A stretch of DNA of 34,809 bases from Gammaproteobacteria bacterium (GTDB lineage: Bacteria > Pseudomonadota > Gammaproteobacteria > Ga0077554 > Ga007554): assembly GCA_016191235.1 (NCBI GenBank), contig JACPOZ010000059.1, positions 1 to 34,809 of the forward strand. Reading direction: 5' to 3'. The notes below the pieces were generated by a model that was not told the origin of the DNA, made no database searches, and saw only the letters and a list, made by a program, of their open reading frames with translations. Shown one piece after another: positions 1-7,861 of this stretch. The position numbers were made by a program, and so were the translations under genes. Every line of letters starts with the position of its first letter. Position 1 is the first letter of the stretch.

Positions 1-344
1 GCGAAACGCTCGATGAGTTCATGGGCATAGGTGCGGATCATGATCACGTCCACCATGCGCGACAATACGCGCGCGGTATCCTCCACCGGCTCGCCACGCC
101 CAAGCTGGGTGTCGCGGGGGGACAAAAAGATCGCGCTGCCGCCAAACTGGGCCATGGCGGTCTCGAATGAGACGCGCGTGCGCGTCGAGGATTTCTCGAA
201 CACCATGCCGAGCACCCTGTTTTTCAGAGGCTCGTAGATTTTTCCTGCGCGCTGCAGTGCTTTGAGTTCAATCGCACGCTGGATCAGCGCGCGCAGCTCG
301 ACAGGACTCAAATCCGTTAAGGTAAGAAAATGACGTGGGACCAT
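1..344 (-). CDS. argF: Ornithine carbamoyltransferase, N-terminal part (cut by window edge)
   Basis: Catalyses ornithine + carbamoyl phosphate to citrulline in cytosolic arginine synthesis. Reverse-strand translation starts [14 protein letters not shown] and continues for about 114 residues to the window edge. It contains the carbamoyl-phosphate-binding signature STRTR followed by [11 protein letters not shown], then a segment ([20 protein letters not shown]-like) typical of OTCases. The ATG at 344 is preceded by a short GGA-type ribosome binding site. Only 22 bp separate this start from the stop of argD upstream, so the two are probably one argD-argF transcript, an order common in proteobacteria. 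The ornithine-binding C-terminal half lies outside the window. The STRTR motif plus the argD neighbour favours OTCase over aspartate carbamoyltransferase. Confidence 0.93.
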   Translation of the reverse strand, partial: MVPRHFLTLTDLSPVELRALIQRAIELKALQRAGKIYEPLKNRVLGMVFEKSSTRTRVSFETAMAQFGGSAIFLSPRDTQLGRGEPVEDTARVLSRMVDVIMIRTYAHELIERF

Positions 345-366
345 TGAAGTTTCCAGCGAATATAAA

Positions 367-1530
367 TCAGGCGGCATCCGCGAAGTCGCGGACCAACACG
401 GCCAGATGATCGACGATCATGTCCGCCTCAGCCTCGGTGAGGATCAGCGGCGGCAGCAGACGGATCACCCGCTCTGCGGTAACATTGATCAGCAGCCCAC
501 GCTCGCGCGCCTGATGCACCAGCGCGTAACAGGGGCGATTGAGTTCGATGCCGATCATCAGACCTTGGCTGCGGATCGCGGCGACATGTTTATAGCCGCC
601 CAAGGCACCCGTCAGGCCATTGAGCAAGTATTCCCCCATGGCTGCGGCGCGCGCGACGAGGTTTTCCTGTTCCATGGTTTTGATCACGGCCAGCGCAGCA
701 GCGCATGCCAGCGGATTGCCGCCGAAGGTGGAGCCATGCGAGCCGGGCTGCAGCACCTCGGCGGCCTGCCCGCGCGCCAGGCAGGCACCAATGGGGACGC
801 CATTGCCGAGCGCCTTGGCGAGCGTCATGACATCCGGCGCCGCGCCGCTGTGCTGCCAGGCGAACCACTGGCCGGTACGGCCCATGCCGGTCTGGATTTC
901 ATCGAGCATCATCAGCCAGCCATGTTCATCACACAGGGCGCGCACGCCGGACAGGTAGTCATCAGCGGGGATATTGACGCCGCCTTCACCCTGAATGGGT
1001 TCAACCAGCACGGCGACAATGTTGGGGCTGTTGCGGGCAACAATGCGTAGCGCCTCCAGGTCGTTATAGGGAACACGCACAAAACCCTGCACCAGTGGTT
1101 CAAACCCCGCCTGGATCTTGCGATTGCCAGTGGCCGTGAGCGTGGCGAGGGTACGCCCGTGGAAACTACCCTCAGTCACCACGATAGTGGGCACAGTGAT
1201 GCCCTTGCGATGGCCATAGAGCCGCGCAATCTTGATCGCCGCCTCATTGGCCTCCGCGCCGGAGTTGCCGAAAAACACCTTGTCCATGCCTGACAGGCGC
1301 ATAAGCTGCGCCCCCAGCTCGTGCTGCAGCGGGATTCCAAAATGATTGGAGGTATGCACCAGCAGCGAGGCCTGTTTGCACACGGCCTCGGCCACCGCTG
1401 GATGGGCATGGCCGAGGTTGCAGACTGAAACACCGCTGAAGGCATCCAGATATTTATTGCCCTGCGCATCCCACAACCACGCCCCTGCGCCGCGCTCAAA
1501 ACTGACGGGCTGACGGGAATAGGTGTTCAT
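367..1530 (-). CDS. argD: Acetylornithine aminotransferase
   Basis: PLP-dependent class III aminotransferase converting N-acetylglutamate semialdehyde to N-acetylornithine; such enzymes often also act as succinyldiaminopimelate aminotransferase. The translation shows the family signatures: [16 protein letters not shown] for cofactor phosphate binding, [25 protein letters not shown] (the Asp that binds the pyridine nitrogen) and [13 protein letters not shown] with the Schiff-base lysine. I chose the ATG at 1530 (MNTYSRQP, 387 aa, normal family length) because AGGA lies 7 nt upstream; an in-frame ATG at 1557 would add nine residues but has no ribosome binding site. It is followed within 22 bp by argF, so the two are probably co-transcribed. 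Its upstream side carries the sodB terminator, so it should have its own promoter, which I could not pin down. Confidence 0.95.
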   Translation of the reverse strand: MNTYSRQPVSFERGAGAWLWDAQGNKYLDAFSGVSVCNLGHAHPAVAEAVCKQASLLVHTSNHFGIPLQHELGAQLMRLSGMDKVFFGNSGAEANEAAIKIARLYGHRKGITVPTIVVTEGSFHGRTLATLTATGNRKIQAGFEPLVQGFVRVPYNDLEALRIVARNSPNIVAVLVEPIQGEGGVNIPADDYLSGVRALCDEHGWLMMLDEIQTGMGRTGQWFAWQHSGAAPDVMTLAKALGNGVPIGACLARGQAAEVLQPGSHGSTFGGNPLACAAALAVIKTMEQENLVARAAAMGEYLLNGLTGALGGYKHVAAIRSQGLMIGIELNRPCYALVHQARERGLLINVTAERVIRLLPPLILTEAEADMIVDHLAVLVRDFADAA

Positions 1531-1580
1531 CAACGGTTCCTGTGTATTGCTAGACATGATGATTATTCACACTTCGTTCC

Positions 1581-1608
1581 AAAACAAAAAGGCAGTCAAA
1601 AGACTGCC
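1581..1608 (-). terminator. Intrinsic terminator downstream of sodB
   Basis: Perfect 7-bp stem GGCAGTC/GACTGCC (1591-1597 with 1602-1608), AAAA/TTTT loop, followed on the minus strand by a T-rich run TTTTTGTTTT (1590-1581). It ends transcription coming from sodB before argD. Confidence 0.85.
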
Positions 1609-1643
1609 GTAGAGGTCAAAAAAGCAATATTACAGCGTATTTT

Positions 1644-1665
1644 GCGTGGGGGCAAACCCCCACGC
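1644..1665 (-). other. Perfect 9-bp GC-rich hairpin just after sodB
   Basis: GCGTGGGGG at 1644-1652 pairs perfectly with CCCCCACGC at 1657-1665 around a 4-nt loop, 12 nt after the sodB stop codon. No T tract follows on either strand, so it is not a classical terminator; it may be a 3'-end stabilising structure on sodB mRNA, upstream of the true terminator at 1581-1608. Confidence 0.6.
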
Positions 1666-1677
1666 CAGAGGGGTGTA

Positions 1678-2259
1678 TTACGACGCCAGATTCTTCGCCA
1701 CGAAATCCCAGTTCACCAGGCTCCAGAAGTGATCGACATAGGAGGGGCGCGCATTGCGGTAATCAATGTAGTAAGCATGCTCCCACACATCGCAGGTGAG
1801 CAGCGCCTTTTGCCCGGCGGTCATAGGGGTGGCGGCATTGGAAGTCGAGACTATGGAGAGCGCGCCACTCTTGTCTTGCACCAGCCAGGCCCAGCCGGAA
1901 CCGAAGGTGGTGATGGCGGTTTGGGTGAATTTCTTTTTGAACTCATCAAACGAGCCAAAGGCTTTGTTGATCGCATCAGCCAATGCACCGGAAGGCTCGC
2001 CGCCGCCATTGGGACTCAGGCAGTGCCAGTAAAAGGTGTGGTTCCACACCTGCGCGGCATTGTTGAAAACGCCGCCGGAGGATTTCATAATGATTTCTTC
2101 CAGCGAGAGATTTTCGAACTCGGTGCCGGGAATAAGGTTATTCAGGTTGTTAACATACGCCTGGTGATGCTTGCCATAGTGATATTCGATAGTTTCTGCC
2201 GAGATGTGGGGTTCCAGGGCATTCTTGGCATAGGGCAGTTCGGGCAATGCGTGTGCCAT
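1678..2259 (-). CDS. sodB: Iron superoxide dismutase
   Basis: Cytosolic Fe-dependent superoxide dismutase (2 superoxide to O2 and H2O2), 193 aa, the usual length. Metal ligands fall at His27, His74, Asp157 and His161 (in HYGKHH, WNHTFYW and DVWEHAYY), the same numbering as in E. coli SodB. Gln70 in the [10 protein letters not shown] segment is the active-site glutamine typical of iron rather than manganese enzymes. The start at 2259 ([10 protein letters not shown]) has a strong GAGGAG ribosome binding site; an open frame continues 29 codons upstream to 2346 but that part is not family-like. It appears monocistronic, with its own terminator at 1581-1608. No clear Fur box was seen in front of it. 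Confidence 0.97.
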   Translation of the reverse strand: MAHALPELPYAKNALEPHISAETIEYHYGKHHQAYVNNLNNLIPGTEFENLSLEEIIMKSSGGVFNNAAQVWNHTFYWHCLSPNGGGEPSGALADAINKAFGSFDEFKKKFTQTAITTFGSGWAWLVQDKSGALSIVSTSNAATPMTAGQKALLTCDVWEHAYYIDYRNARPSYVDHFWSLVNWDFVAKNLAS

Positions 2260-2366
2260 GTATTTCTCCTCATAAGATGTCAGATAACGCCGCGTCGCGG
2301 ATAAGAATGAGTCTAGGGGAGAGCGGGGATCAATGCAAGATTTCATGCCCCCACTTTAGCGCCGGA

Positions 2367-2396
2367 TTGTTACAATAAGACTAAAACTGCTATATT
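2367..2396 (+). promoter_or_regulatory. Candidate sigma-70 promoter (extended -10) facing the palindrome and response regulator
   Basis: TTGTTA at 2367-2372, an 18-nt spacer, and TATATT at 2391-2396 preceded by TGC, that is, an extended -10 element. It points rightwards into the palindrome at 2429-2550 and then the response-regulator remnant. It could be the promoter of the ancestral regulator gene. Judged by eye only. Confidence 0.45.
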
Positions 2397-2428
2397 ACAT
2401 GTGATTAAACCTAAAAACGGCAGTTGAA

Positions 2429-2550
2429 CGGGGGGCAGAGTGTGCGGTTTTCGGGGTGCAGGGCAAGGCGCAACGACGCGGAATGGTTGTTCCATTCCAA
2501 GGAGTTGCAACGCTGCCATGCGCACTGAAAACCGTGCAATCCGGCCCCGT
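2429..2550. repeat. Long imperfect palindrome (repeat family copy A, about 122 bp)
   Basis: Both arms fold on a centre near 2489. GGAATGG (2480-2486) pairs with CCATTCC (2492-2498) around TTGTT; GCAAC (2470-2474) pairs with GTTGC (2504-2508); an outer block at about 2441-2465 pairs with 2514-2538 with few mismatches, including GGTTTTC against GAAAACC; CGGGG (2429-2433) pairs with CCCCG (2545-2549). It shares the core blocks GTGCA(A/G)GGCAA and AACGC(C/T)GCCATGCGC with the palindrome at 12113-12271, so the two belong to one dispersed family. It lies where the 5' end of the response-regulator gene should be. Confidence 0.75.
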
Positions 2551-2593
2551 AGCGGACTCACCAAACGGGCGAGCTTGAGGCACAGGGGAACTC

Positions 2594-3184
2594 TTGTTGC
2601 GTGACCTGGGGAGGGACACTTTCGATTTGCTGATGATAGATTGGGAACTGCCTGGCCTCAGTGGCATCGAGGTGGTAACACGCGTCCGTGAACGGCTGGA
2701 CTGGCACATCCCCATTTTGTTCGTGACGGCACGCGACCGCGAGGAAGACATTGTGCAAGCCCTGGAGGCGGGGGCGGATGACTATATGATCAAGCCAGTG
2801 CGGCAGATGGAAATACTGGCCCGCCTCCGTGCGTTGCAGCGCCGTAGCGGCGGGCAAGAAGCGGTGGAGTTTGCCCCATACCGGTTTGATCGAGCCAATC
2901 GCACCGTAATTAAGGATGGACAACCTGTGCAGCTTACCTCCAAGGAGTACGAGCTTGCCGAATTCCTGTTCCGCAATACGGGACGCTTGCTTAGCCGAGG
3001 ACATATCCTGGAAAGCGTCTGGGGCCAGCGTGCTGATTTGAACACGCGCACTGTGGACACCCATGTTAGCCTGATCCGCCAGAAGCTGGACATCGGAGCG
3101 CACAATGGCTGGCAGCTCAGCACAATCTACCGGCATGGCTACCGGCTGGAAAGCGCGACGGACGAGATCAAACCGGAAACGTGA
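2594..3184 (+). pseudogene. OmpR/PhoB-type response regulator lacking the start of its receiver domain
   Basis: What remains is the receiver domain from the strand carrying the phospho-acceptor (FDLLMIDWELPGLSG, Asp in MID) through the conserved Thr (LFVTARD) and Lys (DDYMIKPV), followed by a complete winged-helix DNA-binding domain (VQLTSKEYELAEFLF ... LSRGHILESVWG ... RTVDTHVSLIRQKL ... IYRHGYRL). The first 35-40 residues, including beta-1 and the acidic pair that binds Mg2+, are absent. In-frame a TGA lies at 2576-2578, and only TTG codons (2594 or 2597) could start the remnant, without a clear ribosome binding site. Just upstream is a long palindrome, suggesting a rearrangement that removed the gene start. 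No histidine kinase gene is adjacent. It is most likely a pseudogene, or else a constitutive DNA-binding fragment; phosphorylation looks impossible without the acidic pair. Confidence 0.75.
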
Positions 3185-3186
3185 GC

Positions 3187-3209
3187 AAAAAAATCCCCCT
3201 TGCGGGGGA
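3187..3209 (-). terminator. Intrinsic terminator of mscL
   Basis: On the minus strand a CCCCC-GCAA-GGGGG hairpin (3208 to 3195, extended by one A-T pair) is followed by seven T residues (3193-3187), 24 nt past the mscL stop. Confidence 0.85.
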
Positions 3210-3212
3210 AGT

Positions 3213-3227
3213 GGGGGGGGGGGGGGG
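3213..3227. repeat. Homopolymer tract of 15 G
   Basis: Uninterrupted G15 on the plus strand (C15 on minus), between the mscL stop and its terminator, so it would be transcribed as C15 in the mscL 3' untranslated region. Tracts of this length slip during replication and are also a common place for sequencing length errors. Confidence 0.9.
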
Positions 3228-3232
3228 TAGGA

Positions 3233-3643
3233 TTATTTAGCCTGTAACAGATCTCTGATTTCCGTCAGCAACCGCTCTTCCGCAGAGGGCGCTGGCGGGG
3301 CAGCAGGGGCAGCCGGCGCCGCCTCTTCCTTCTTCTTCATCGAGCTGATGGCCTTTACCGCCATGAAGATGGCGAAGGCAATAATCGTAAAGTCGATAAC
3401 GGTCTGCAGGAATTTCCCGTATTTCACGGTAACCGCCGCAGCTCCTGCCGTAGCCTCCTGCAAGGTGATCGCCAGATCGGAGAAATTAACCCCGCCGATA
3501 AGCATGCCAATCGGCGGCATGATCACGTCTTCCACTAAAGACGACACGATTTTTCCGAACGCAGCGCCGACGATGATACCCACCGCCATATCGACCACGT
3601 TGCCCTTGACCGCAAATGCTTTAAACTCTTCTAACATGCTCAT
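3233..3643 (-). CDS. mscL: Large-conductance mechanosensitive channel MscL
   Basis: Homopentameric inner-membrane valve that opens near lytic membrane tension and releases solutes on hypo-osmotic shock. 136 aa, the normal size. The amphipathic N-terminus [15 protein letters not shown] is followed by TM1 ([22 protein letters not shown]), a periplasmic loop, and TM2 ([15 protein letters not shown]), then a charged KKKEE stretch, an Ala/Pro-rich linker and the C-terminal helix ([11 protein letters not shown]). The start at 3643 has AGGAGG 8 nt upstream. It lies 38 bp behind the DUF481 gene on the same strand, so it may be co-transcribed with it, and it ends at its own terminator. Confidence 0.97.
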   Translation of the reverse strand: MSMLEEFKAFAVKGNVVDMAVGIIVGAAFGKIVSSLVEDVIMPPIGMLIGGVNFSDLAITLQEATAGAAAVTVKYGKFLQTVIDFTIIAFAIFMAVKAISSMKKKEEAAPAAPAAPPAPSAEERLLTEIRDLLQAK

Positions 3644-3681
3644 TGCATTATCCTCCTGAAAAACTGATCCGGTTTGACCCG

Positions 3682-4395
3682 TTAAAAACCATATACCAGA
3701 GTCACCGCAGTTTCGGTATCCATTTTCTTCACCGCAACAGGCACATCAGAGATATGCCTTGCAGTGAATGATAACTTCATTGCCAGGTTGCCCACCAGCT
3801 GTGCCGTCAGGGCCGTTATCGAACGGGTGACCGTGGACTTGCTACCGAAGTCGCTGGTCACGCTTTGGGTGAACGACGCCGTTGGGCTGAGTTTCCACAG
3901 CAGATTACCCGCGACGCGGCCGATCAATTCACTGTCGGAATCGCCGGTTTTGAACTTGGTCTGGCGCGCACCTGGGCCTGCTTCCAGATCCAGCGTCAGA
4001 GTGCTTTGATTGATAACGCGCCGGCCGTAGCCCAACACTTCGGTCAAACGGTAATCAAACCCGGCAAAACGGTCGTTTTCATAACCCACCGAGCCGAACA
4101 TGTAATTCAGCTCGTCAAATTTATAATCACTCTTGCCGGACAGCAGGTAACGCTCTGCCGTTGTACGCACGGCATCTGAGGAATTCAATGCGTCGAACTT
4201 CCCTGTGTGGCGCCATTTTTCCTTCTCATATACCACCCCAGCGTAGGCTTTGACCGTTGTGGTCTCGGTATTTCCGCTGGTGGCAACCACACCCAACCCC
4301 GCCTCGCCCTTCCATGGCTTGGGGGCATCTTCCGCCATCGCCGGAACGGTGGCGCCCAACAATACGATTGTAGCTGCAATATTTCTGATAGGCAT
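3682..4395 (-). CDS. DUF481 family outer-membrane beta-barrel protein
   Basis: 237 aa with an N-terminal signal peptide ([21 protein letters not shown], probable cleavage after AMA) and a body of alternating beta-strands such as [33 protein letters not shown] and AAVTLVYGF-like end strands. The C-terminus is phenylalanine (TLVYGF), the usual signal for barrel assembly by the BAM complex. The TSGNTETTT segment near the N-terminus of the mature part (SGNT followed by alternating strands) is characteristic of DUF481 (YdiY-like) proteins, often called salt-induced outer membrane protein. The molecular function of the family is unknown. The ATG at 4395 has AAGGAGA upstream. mscL follows 38 bp downstream. 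Confidence 0.8.
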   Translation of the reverse strand: MPIRNIAATIVLLGATVPAMAEDAPKPWKGEAGLGVVATSGNTETTTVKAYAGVVYEKEKWRHTGKFDALNSSDAVRTTAERYLLSGKSDYKFDELNYMFGSVGYENDRFAGFDYRLTEVLGYGRRVINQSTLTLDLEAGPGARQTKFKTGDSDSELIGRVAGNLLWKLSPTASFTQSVTSDFGSKSTVTRSITALTAQLVGNLAMKLSFTARHISDVPVAVKKMDTETAVTLVYGF

Positions 4396-4412
4396 CGCGG
4401 CTCTCCTTGATT

Positions 4413-4463
4413 AAAAAAGGGTGGCGGCACCAGTATGAATAAACCCATCCGGTACAACCACCC
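4413..4463 (-). terminator. Probable intrinsic terminator of the OmpA-like gene
   Basis: On the minus strand GGGTGG (4463-4458) pairs with CCACCC (4424-4419), with an inner ACCGG/CTGGT helix, and six T residues (4418-4413) follow. The loop is large, so the fold is less certain than the others in this window. Confidence 0.45.
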
Positions 4464-4477
4464 GCACTCTCACCCTA

Positions 4478-5800
4478 TCACTGCAGGATATGCAGTTCCA
4501 CGCGGCGGTTTTGCGCCTTTCCTGCGGCAGTGCTGTTATCCGCAACCGGATTGGCTGCACCGTAGCCCTTTGCGCTCAGCTTGTCCGCTTTCACGCCATG
4601 GCTGACCAGATAATCAGCAACCATCTTGGCGCGCTTCTGTGACAACTTTTGGTTCAGCGCAGCGGAACCGCGATTGTCAGTGTAACCGGCTACTTCGACC
4701 GTGATCTCCGGGCGTTTCGACAAGGTGTCGGCAACGCCATCGAGAACGCTGATGGAGTCCTTGGTCAAACGATCCGTACCCGTTTCGAAGTTCACGCCCT
4801 TGAGCACGATGACTTCGGCGATCTCGCAGCCGTTGTTGTCAACCTTGACGCCCGCCTTGCTGTCAGGGCAGCGGTCTTTGCTGTCCACAACGCCATCTGC
4901 GTCACCGTCAAGCTCACAACCTTCGGCATTGACCTTGGCGCCAGCAGGCGTGTTCGGGCAACGATCCTTGCTATCCACAACACCATCTGCATCGCCGTCC
5001 AGCTCACAACCTTCGGCATTGACCTTGGCACCGGCAGGCGTGTTCGGGCAACGATCCTTGCTATCCACAACGCCATCTGCATCGCTGTCCATCTCACAGC
5101 CGTCGGCATTTACCCTGGCGCCGGCAGGCGTATTGGGGCAGCGATCTTTCTTATCCGCCACACCGTCGTTATCACTATCCGCAGGAGGGGCGGAAGGAGC
5201 AACCACTGCCGCCACGACGGGCGCAGCCATCGCTACCGGCGCAACGGCCTTGGCGCCTAATGGAATCACCAGGCCCACATTGATAAGCCAGTCGCCAAAG
5301 TGTTTCTGGCTGGGGATGCTGTTGTCATCGCGGTCCACGCGGTAACGCGCATCGGCACGCAGGCCCAGGCCGTAATCGTTGAAGGTGTGCATCACGCCCA
5401 AACCGGCATTGGCCATGGGATTGGTGTTGCGGCTCCCGGCATAGGTAGTCCTGAGCGCACCTGCGCCGATTACGGCATAAGGGGAAAAACCAGGGCTGCG
5501 ATTAAAGAAGTACAATCCATCCAGCAGCAGGCCGCGCTGACGGAAGGTGTTCGCGCCATCATCTGTGTGCAGATTATCGCCGACGCCGCTGAATTCCAGA
5601 TTCCAGGAGTCGCTCACCGATCTGCCGACGCCAAGCTGTCCACCCAGGTGATTTTTGGCCTTGCGATCGTCATCCGCACCGATGAACGATACCGAGGGCG
5701 CCACGTACCAACGGCTATCCGGCTCGCCCGCACCGGCTTGAGCACAAACCAGCAGCGCCGCCGAGGCAGTCAACGCATGCGCCATATTTCTTTTTTTCAT
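4478..5800 (-). CDS. OmpA-like outer membrane protein with TSP3 repeats and a peptidoglycan-binding domain
   Basis: 440 aa from the ATG at 5800 (MKKRNMAHALTA), chosen because GCGGAG sits 7 nt upstream; in-frame ATGs at 5806 and 5815 lack spacing. Signal peptide ends about AQAGAG. Domains in order: an N-terminal small beta-barrel of about 180 residues (RWYVAPSVSFIGADDD ... INVGLVIPLG); an Ala/Pro-rich hinge; four thrombospondin type-3-like calcium-binding repeats of 30 residues (DADGVVDSKDRCPNTPAG pattern); and a C-terminal OmpA/MotB domain with GYTDNRGSAALNQKLSQ.RA, including the Asp and Arg that bind diaminopimelate in the wall. This is the OprF-type plan: an outer-membrane barrel anchored non-covalently to peptidoglycan for envelope stability. 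It is not the classical OmpA, because of the repeats. It faces the divergent amidotransferase gene across 174 bp. Confidence 0.9.
   Translation of the reverse strand: MKKRNMAHALTASAALLVCAQAGAGEPDSRWYVAPSVSFIGADDDRKAKNHLGGQLGVGRSVSDSWNLEFSGVGDNLHTDDGANTFRQRGLLLDGLYFFNRSPGFSPYAVIGAGALRTTYAGSRNTNPMANAGLGVMHTFNDYGLGLRADARYRVDRDDNSIPSQKHFGDWLINVGLVIPLGAKAVAPVAMAAPVVAAVVAPSAPPADSDNDGVADKKDRCPNTPAGARVNADGCEMDSDADGVVDSKDRCPNTPAGAKVNAEGCELDGDADGVVDSKDRCPNTPAGAKVNAEGCELDGDADGVVDSKDRCPDSKAGVKVDNNGCEIAEVIVLKGVNFETGTDRLTKDSISVLDGVADTLSKRPEITVEVAGYTDNRGSAALNQKLSQKRAKMVADYLVSHGVKADKLSAKGYGAANPVADNSTAAGKAQNRRVELHILQ
4828..5181 (-). repeat. Tandem 90-bp repeats encoding four TSP3 units
   Basis: Four in-frame units with a 90-bp period within the OmpA-like gene (for example the matching blocks starting at 4921 and 5011). 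The two central units are nearly identical at the DNA level, the outer two are more divergent. This suggests recent unit duplication and potential length variation by slippage or recombination. Confidence 0.85.
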
Positions 5801-5974
5801 AATCATTCTCCGCAATTTTATAATCCAGATTTAGCGACATCGAGCACCTTCGAAAAAGCTCACGATACCGTTTCCCAAAGGTGTGGCACATGGTAATGAA
5901 GCACCCCTTGCGGCACAATGGATCAAGACTGGAATTAACAAACCTTAACAATATTGAAAACATAGGAATATTTC

Positions 5975-7753
5975 ATGTGCGGCATCTGTGGTGAATTGCG
6001 ATTTGACGGCGGCATGCCTGACCTGGAGGCGTTGCAACGTATGATGGCTCAGCTCGCGCGGCGTGGGCCGGACAACGAGGGCGGTTACTCCTCTGGCCCG
6101 GTGGCGCTGGGGCACCGGCGGCTTGCGATCATTGATCTCTCCGGGCGCGCCAACCAGCCGATGGTAGACAGCGAGTTAGGCCTTGTTGTGGTGTTCAACG
6201 GCACAATCTACAACTACCGCGCCCTGCGCGCTGAGTTGCAGGCTCTTGGTTATCGCTTTTTTTCCGATGGCGACACCGAAGTCATCATCAAGGCCTATGC
6301 CGCATGGGGTTCCGCTTGCGTCGAGCGGCTGGAAGGCATGTTCGCCTTCGCGGTGTGGGATAGCCATAACCAGCGCCTGTTCCTGGCACGCGACAGGCTG
6401 GGCATCAAGCCGCTCTATTACAGTCGCAACGGGCAAACACTGCGTTTTGCCTCCAGCCTGCAAGCCCTGCTGGCGGCGGGCAATGTGGACACCTCCATTG
6501 ATGCGGTGGCGCTGCATCATCAATTGACATTGCATGCCGTGGTGCCTGCGCCACGCACTATTCTCAACGGCGTGCGTAAACTGGAGCCGGCCACCACCCT
6601 GACGGTGGATGCACGGGGCGCGACTACTTTCAATACCTACTGGCGGCTCAATGCGACGCGGCCAACCACCACCAGGGACGAAACTGAATGGGTGGAGGCC
6701 GTCCACACCACGCTGCGCAACGCGGTGCAAAGCCATCTCAGCGCGGCGGATGTACCGGTGGGCGTGCTGCTCTCAGGCGGGCTTGACTCAAGCCTGCTGG
6801 TGGCGCTGCTCGCCGAAGCGGGCGTAAATGATCTGCGTACCTTTTCGGTGGGCTTTGAAGACCAGCCCGAAGAGCGCGGCAACGAGTTTGAATATTCGGA
6901 TCAGGTGGTGCAACGTTTTGGCACCCGCCACCACAAATACACCGTCCCCAACAGCGCCATCCTGGACCGCCTGCCCGAGGCGATACGCGCCATGGCCGAG
7001 CCGATGGTCGGCCAGGATGCCGTGGCATTTTATCTGCTCGCCGAGCGCGTCTCCCAAGAAGTGAAGGTAGTACAAAGTGGCCAGGGCGCGGACGAGGTAT
7101 TCGGCGGCTATTTCTGGTATCCGCTGATGCAGGCCGAAGCAGGCACCGATCTGGAGCGCTTCCGCAAACACTATTTCGACCGCAGCCATGCCGAATTTCT
7201 GGAGACGGTGACTGCACGCTATCACGGCGAAGACCATACTGCGGCCGTGGTGTCCGCGCTGCTCGCCGCGCCCGGCGCGGACACCTTTCTGGATCGAGTA
7301 TTGCGCATGGATGTGACGACGCTGATCGTCGATGATCCGGTCAAGCGCGTCGACAACATGACCATGGCGTGGGGACTGGAGGCGCGCGTGCCGTTTCTCG
7401 ATCATCATGTGGTGGAGCTGGCCGCGCAGATGCCGGTGGAGCTGAAGCTCAAAGAAGGCGGCAAATACCCGCTCAAGGCCATTGCGCGTGGTCGCCTGCC
7501 GAATGCGGTAATCGACCGCCCCAAGGGCTATTTCCCGGTGCCCGCCCTCAAGTACGTCCGCGGGCCGTTCCTGGAGTTCATGCACGGCGTACTGGATTCG
7601 CAGGCCTGCCGCAATCGCGGGCTGTTCCAGCACGCTTACGTGGAAAAACTGCTCGCCGCACCGGAGAAATATCTGACGCCGTTGCAAGGCAGCAAGCTGT
7701 GGCACCTGGCGCTGCTGGAGTGCTGGTTGCAGCTGAATGTCGACGCCAAATAA
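5975..7753 (+). CDS. asnO: N-acetylglutaminylglutamine amidotransferase (asparagine synthase family)
   Basis: 592 aa glutamine-dependent amidotransferase. Cys2 of MCGICGELRFDG is the class II glutaminase nucleophile; RRGPDNEG, GHRRLAIIDLS and FNGTIYNY are glutaminase-domain motifs. The synthetase half has the ATP pyrophosphatase loop SGGLDSS (residues 267-273) and SGQGADEVFGGY. The MCGICGELRFDG start and the length match the subfamily that amidates N-acetylglutaminylglutamine to the osmolyte NAGGN, rather than AsnB proper. In known NAGGN systems the gene sits beside an ATP-grasp/GNAT dipeptide synthase (ngg) and often a peptidase; neither is in this window, where grxD follows 108 bp downstream under its own promoter. 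The ATG at 5975 has AGGA 8 nt upstream. I am sure of the family, fairly sure of the subfamily, and infer the role in osmoadaptation. Confidence 0.8.
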   Translation: MCGICGELRFDGGMPDLEALQRMMAQLARRGPDNEGGYSSGPVALGHRRLAIIDLSGRANQPMVDSELGLVVVFNGTIYNYRALRAELQALGYRFFSDGDTEVIIKAYAAWGSACVERLEGMFAFAVWDSHNQRLFLARDRLGIKPLYYSRNGQTLRFASSLQALLAAGNVDTSIDAVALHHQLTLHAVVPAPRTILNGVRKLEPATTLTVDARGATTFNTYWRLNATRPTTTRDETEWVEAVHTTLRNAVQSHLSAADVPVGVLLSGGLDSSLLVALLAEAGVNDLRTFSVGFEDQPEERGNEFEYSDQVVQRFGTRHHKYTVPNSAILDRLPEAIRAMAEPMVGQDAVAFYLLAERVSQEVKVVQSGQGADEVFGGYFWYPLMQAEAGTDLERFRKHYFDRSHAEFLETVTARYHGEDHTAAVVSALLAAPGADTFLDRVLRMDVTTLIVDDPVKRVDNMTMAWGLEARVPFLDHHVVELAAQMPVELKLKEGGKYPLKAIARGRLPNAVIDRPKGYFPVPALKYVRGPFLEFMHGVLDSQACRNRGLFQHAYVEKLLAAPEKYLTPLQGSKLWHLALLECWLQLNVDAK

Positions 7754-7773
7754 CCAAGCAATTATGTCGGGAA

Positions 7774-7802
7774 TTGTTTTGGACTGAATTTACAAGTAGA
7801 AT
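7774..7802 (+). promoter_or_regulatory. Candidate sigma-70 promoter of grxD
   Basis: TTGTTT at 7774-7779, 17-nt spacer, TAGAAT at 7797-7802, about 60 nt before the grxD start. Read by eye. Confidence 0.5.
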
Positions 7803-7861
7803 CGTATTTAACCGGACCGCCCACCCTATCGCGGCGCCACAATCTGAACACGAGGTAATTT

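Noticed and set aside
406-1050. 214-codon frame on the plus strand
   Set aside because: Lies fully inside argD on the other strand, has no ribosome site and no family resemblance.
1678-2346. Longer sodB with 29 extra N-terminal residues
   Set aside because: The extra part is not family-like, while the ATG at 2259 has a strong GAGGAG site and gives exact SodB numbering.
2558-3136. 192-codon minus-strand frame over the response regulator
   Set aside because: The plus strand encodes a recognisable receiver and winged helix; the minus frame has no family resemblance.
4828-5181. Regular repeats that could suggest a CRISPR array
   Set aside because: Units are contiguous, 90 bp, in frame and encode TSP3 motifs; there are no spacers.
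6788-7705. 305-codon minus-strand frame inside the amidotransferase gene
   Set aside because: Shadow frame; the plus-strand protein is a complete, motif-bearing enzyme.
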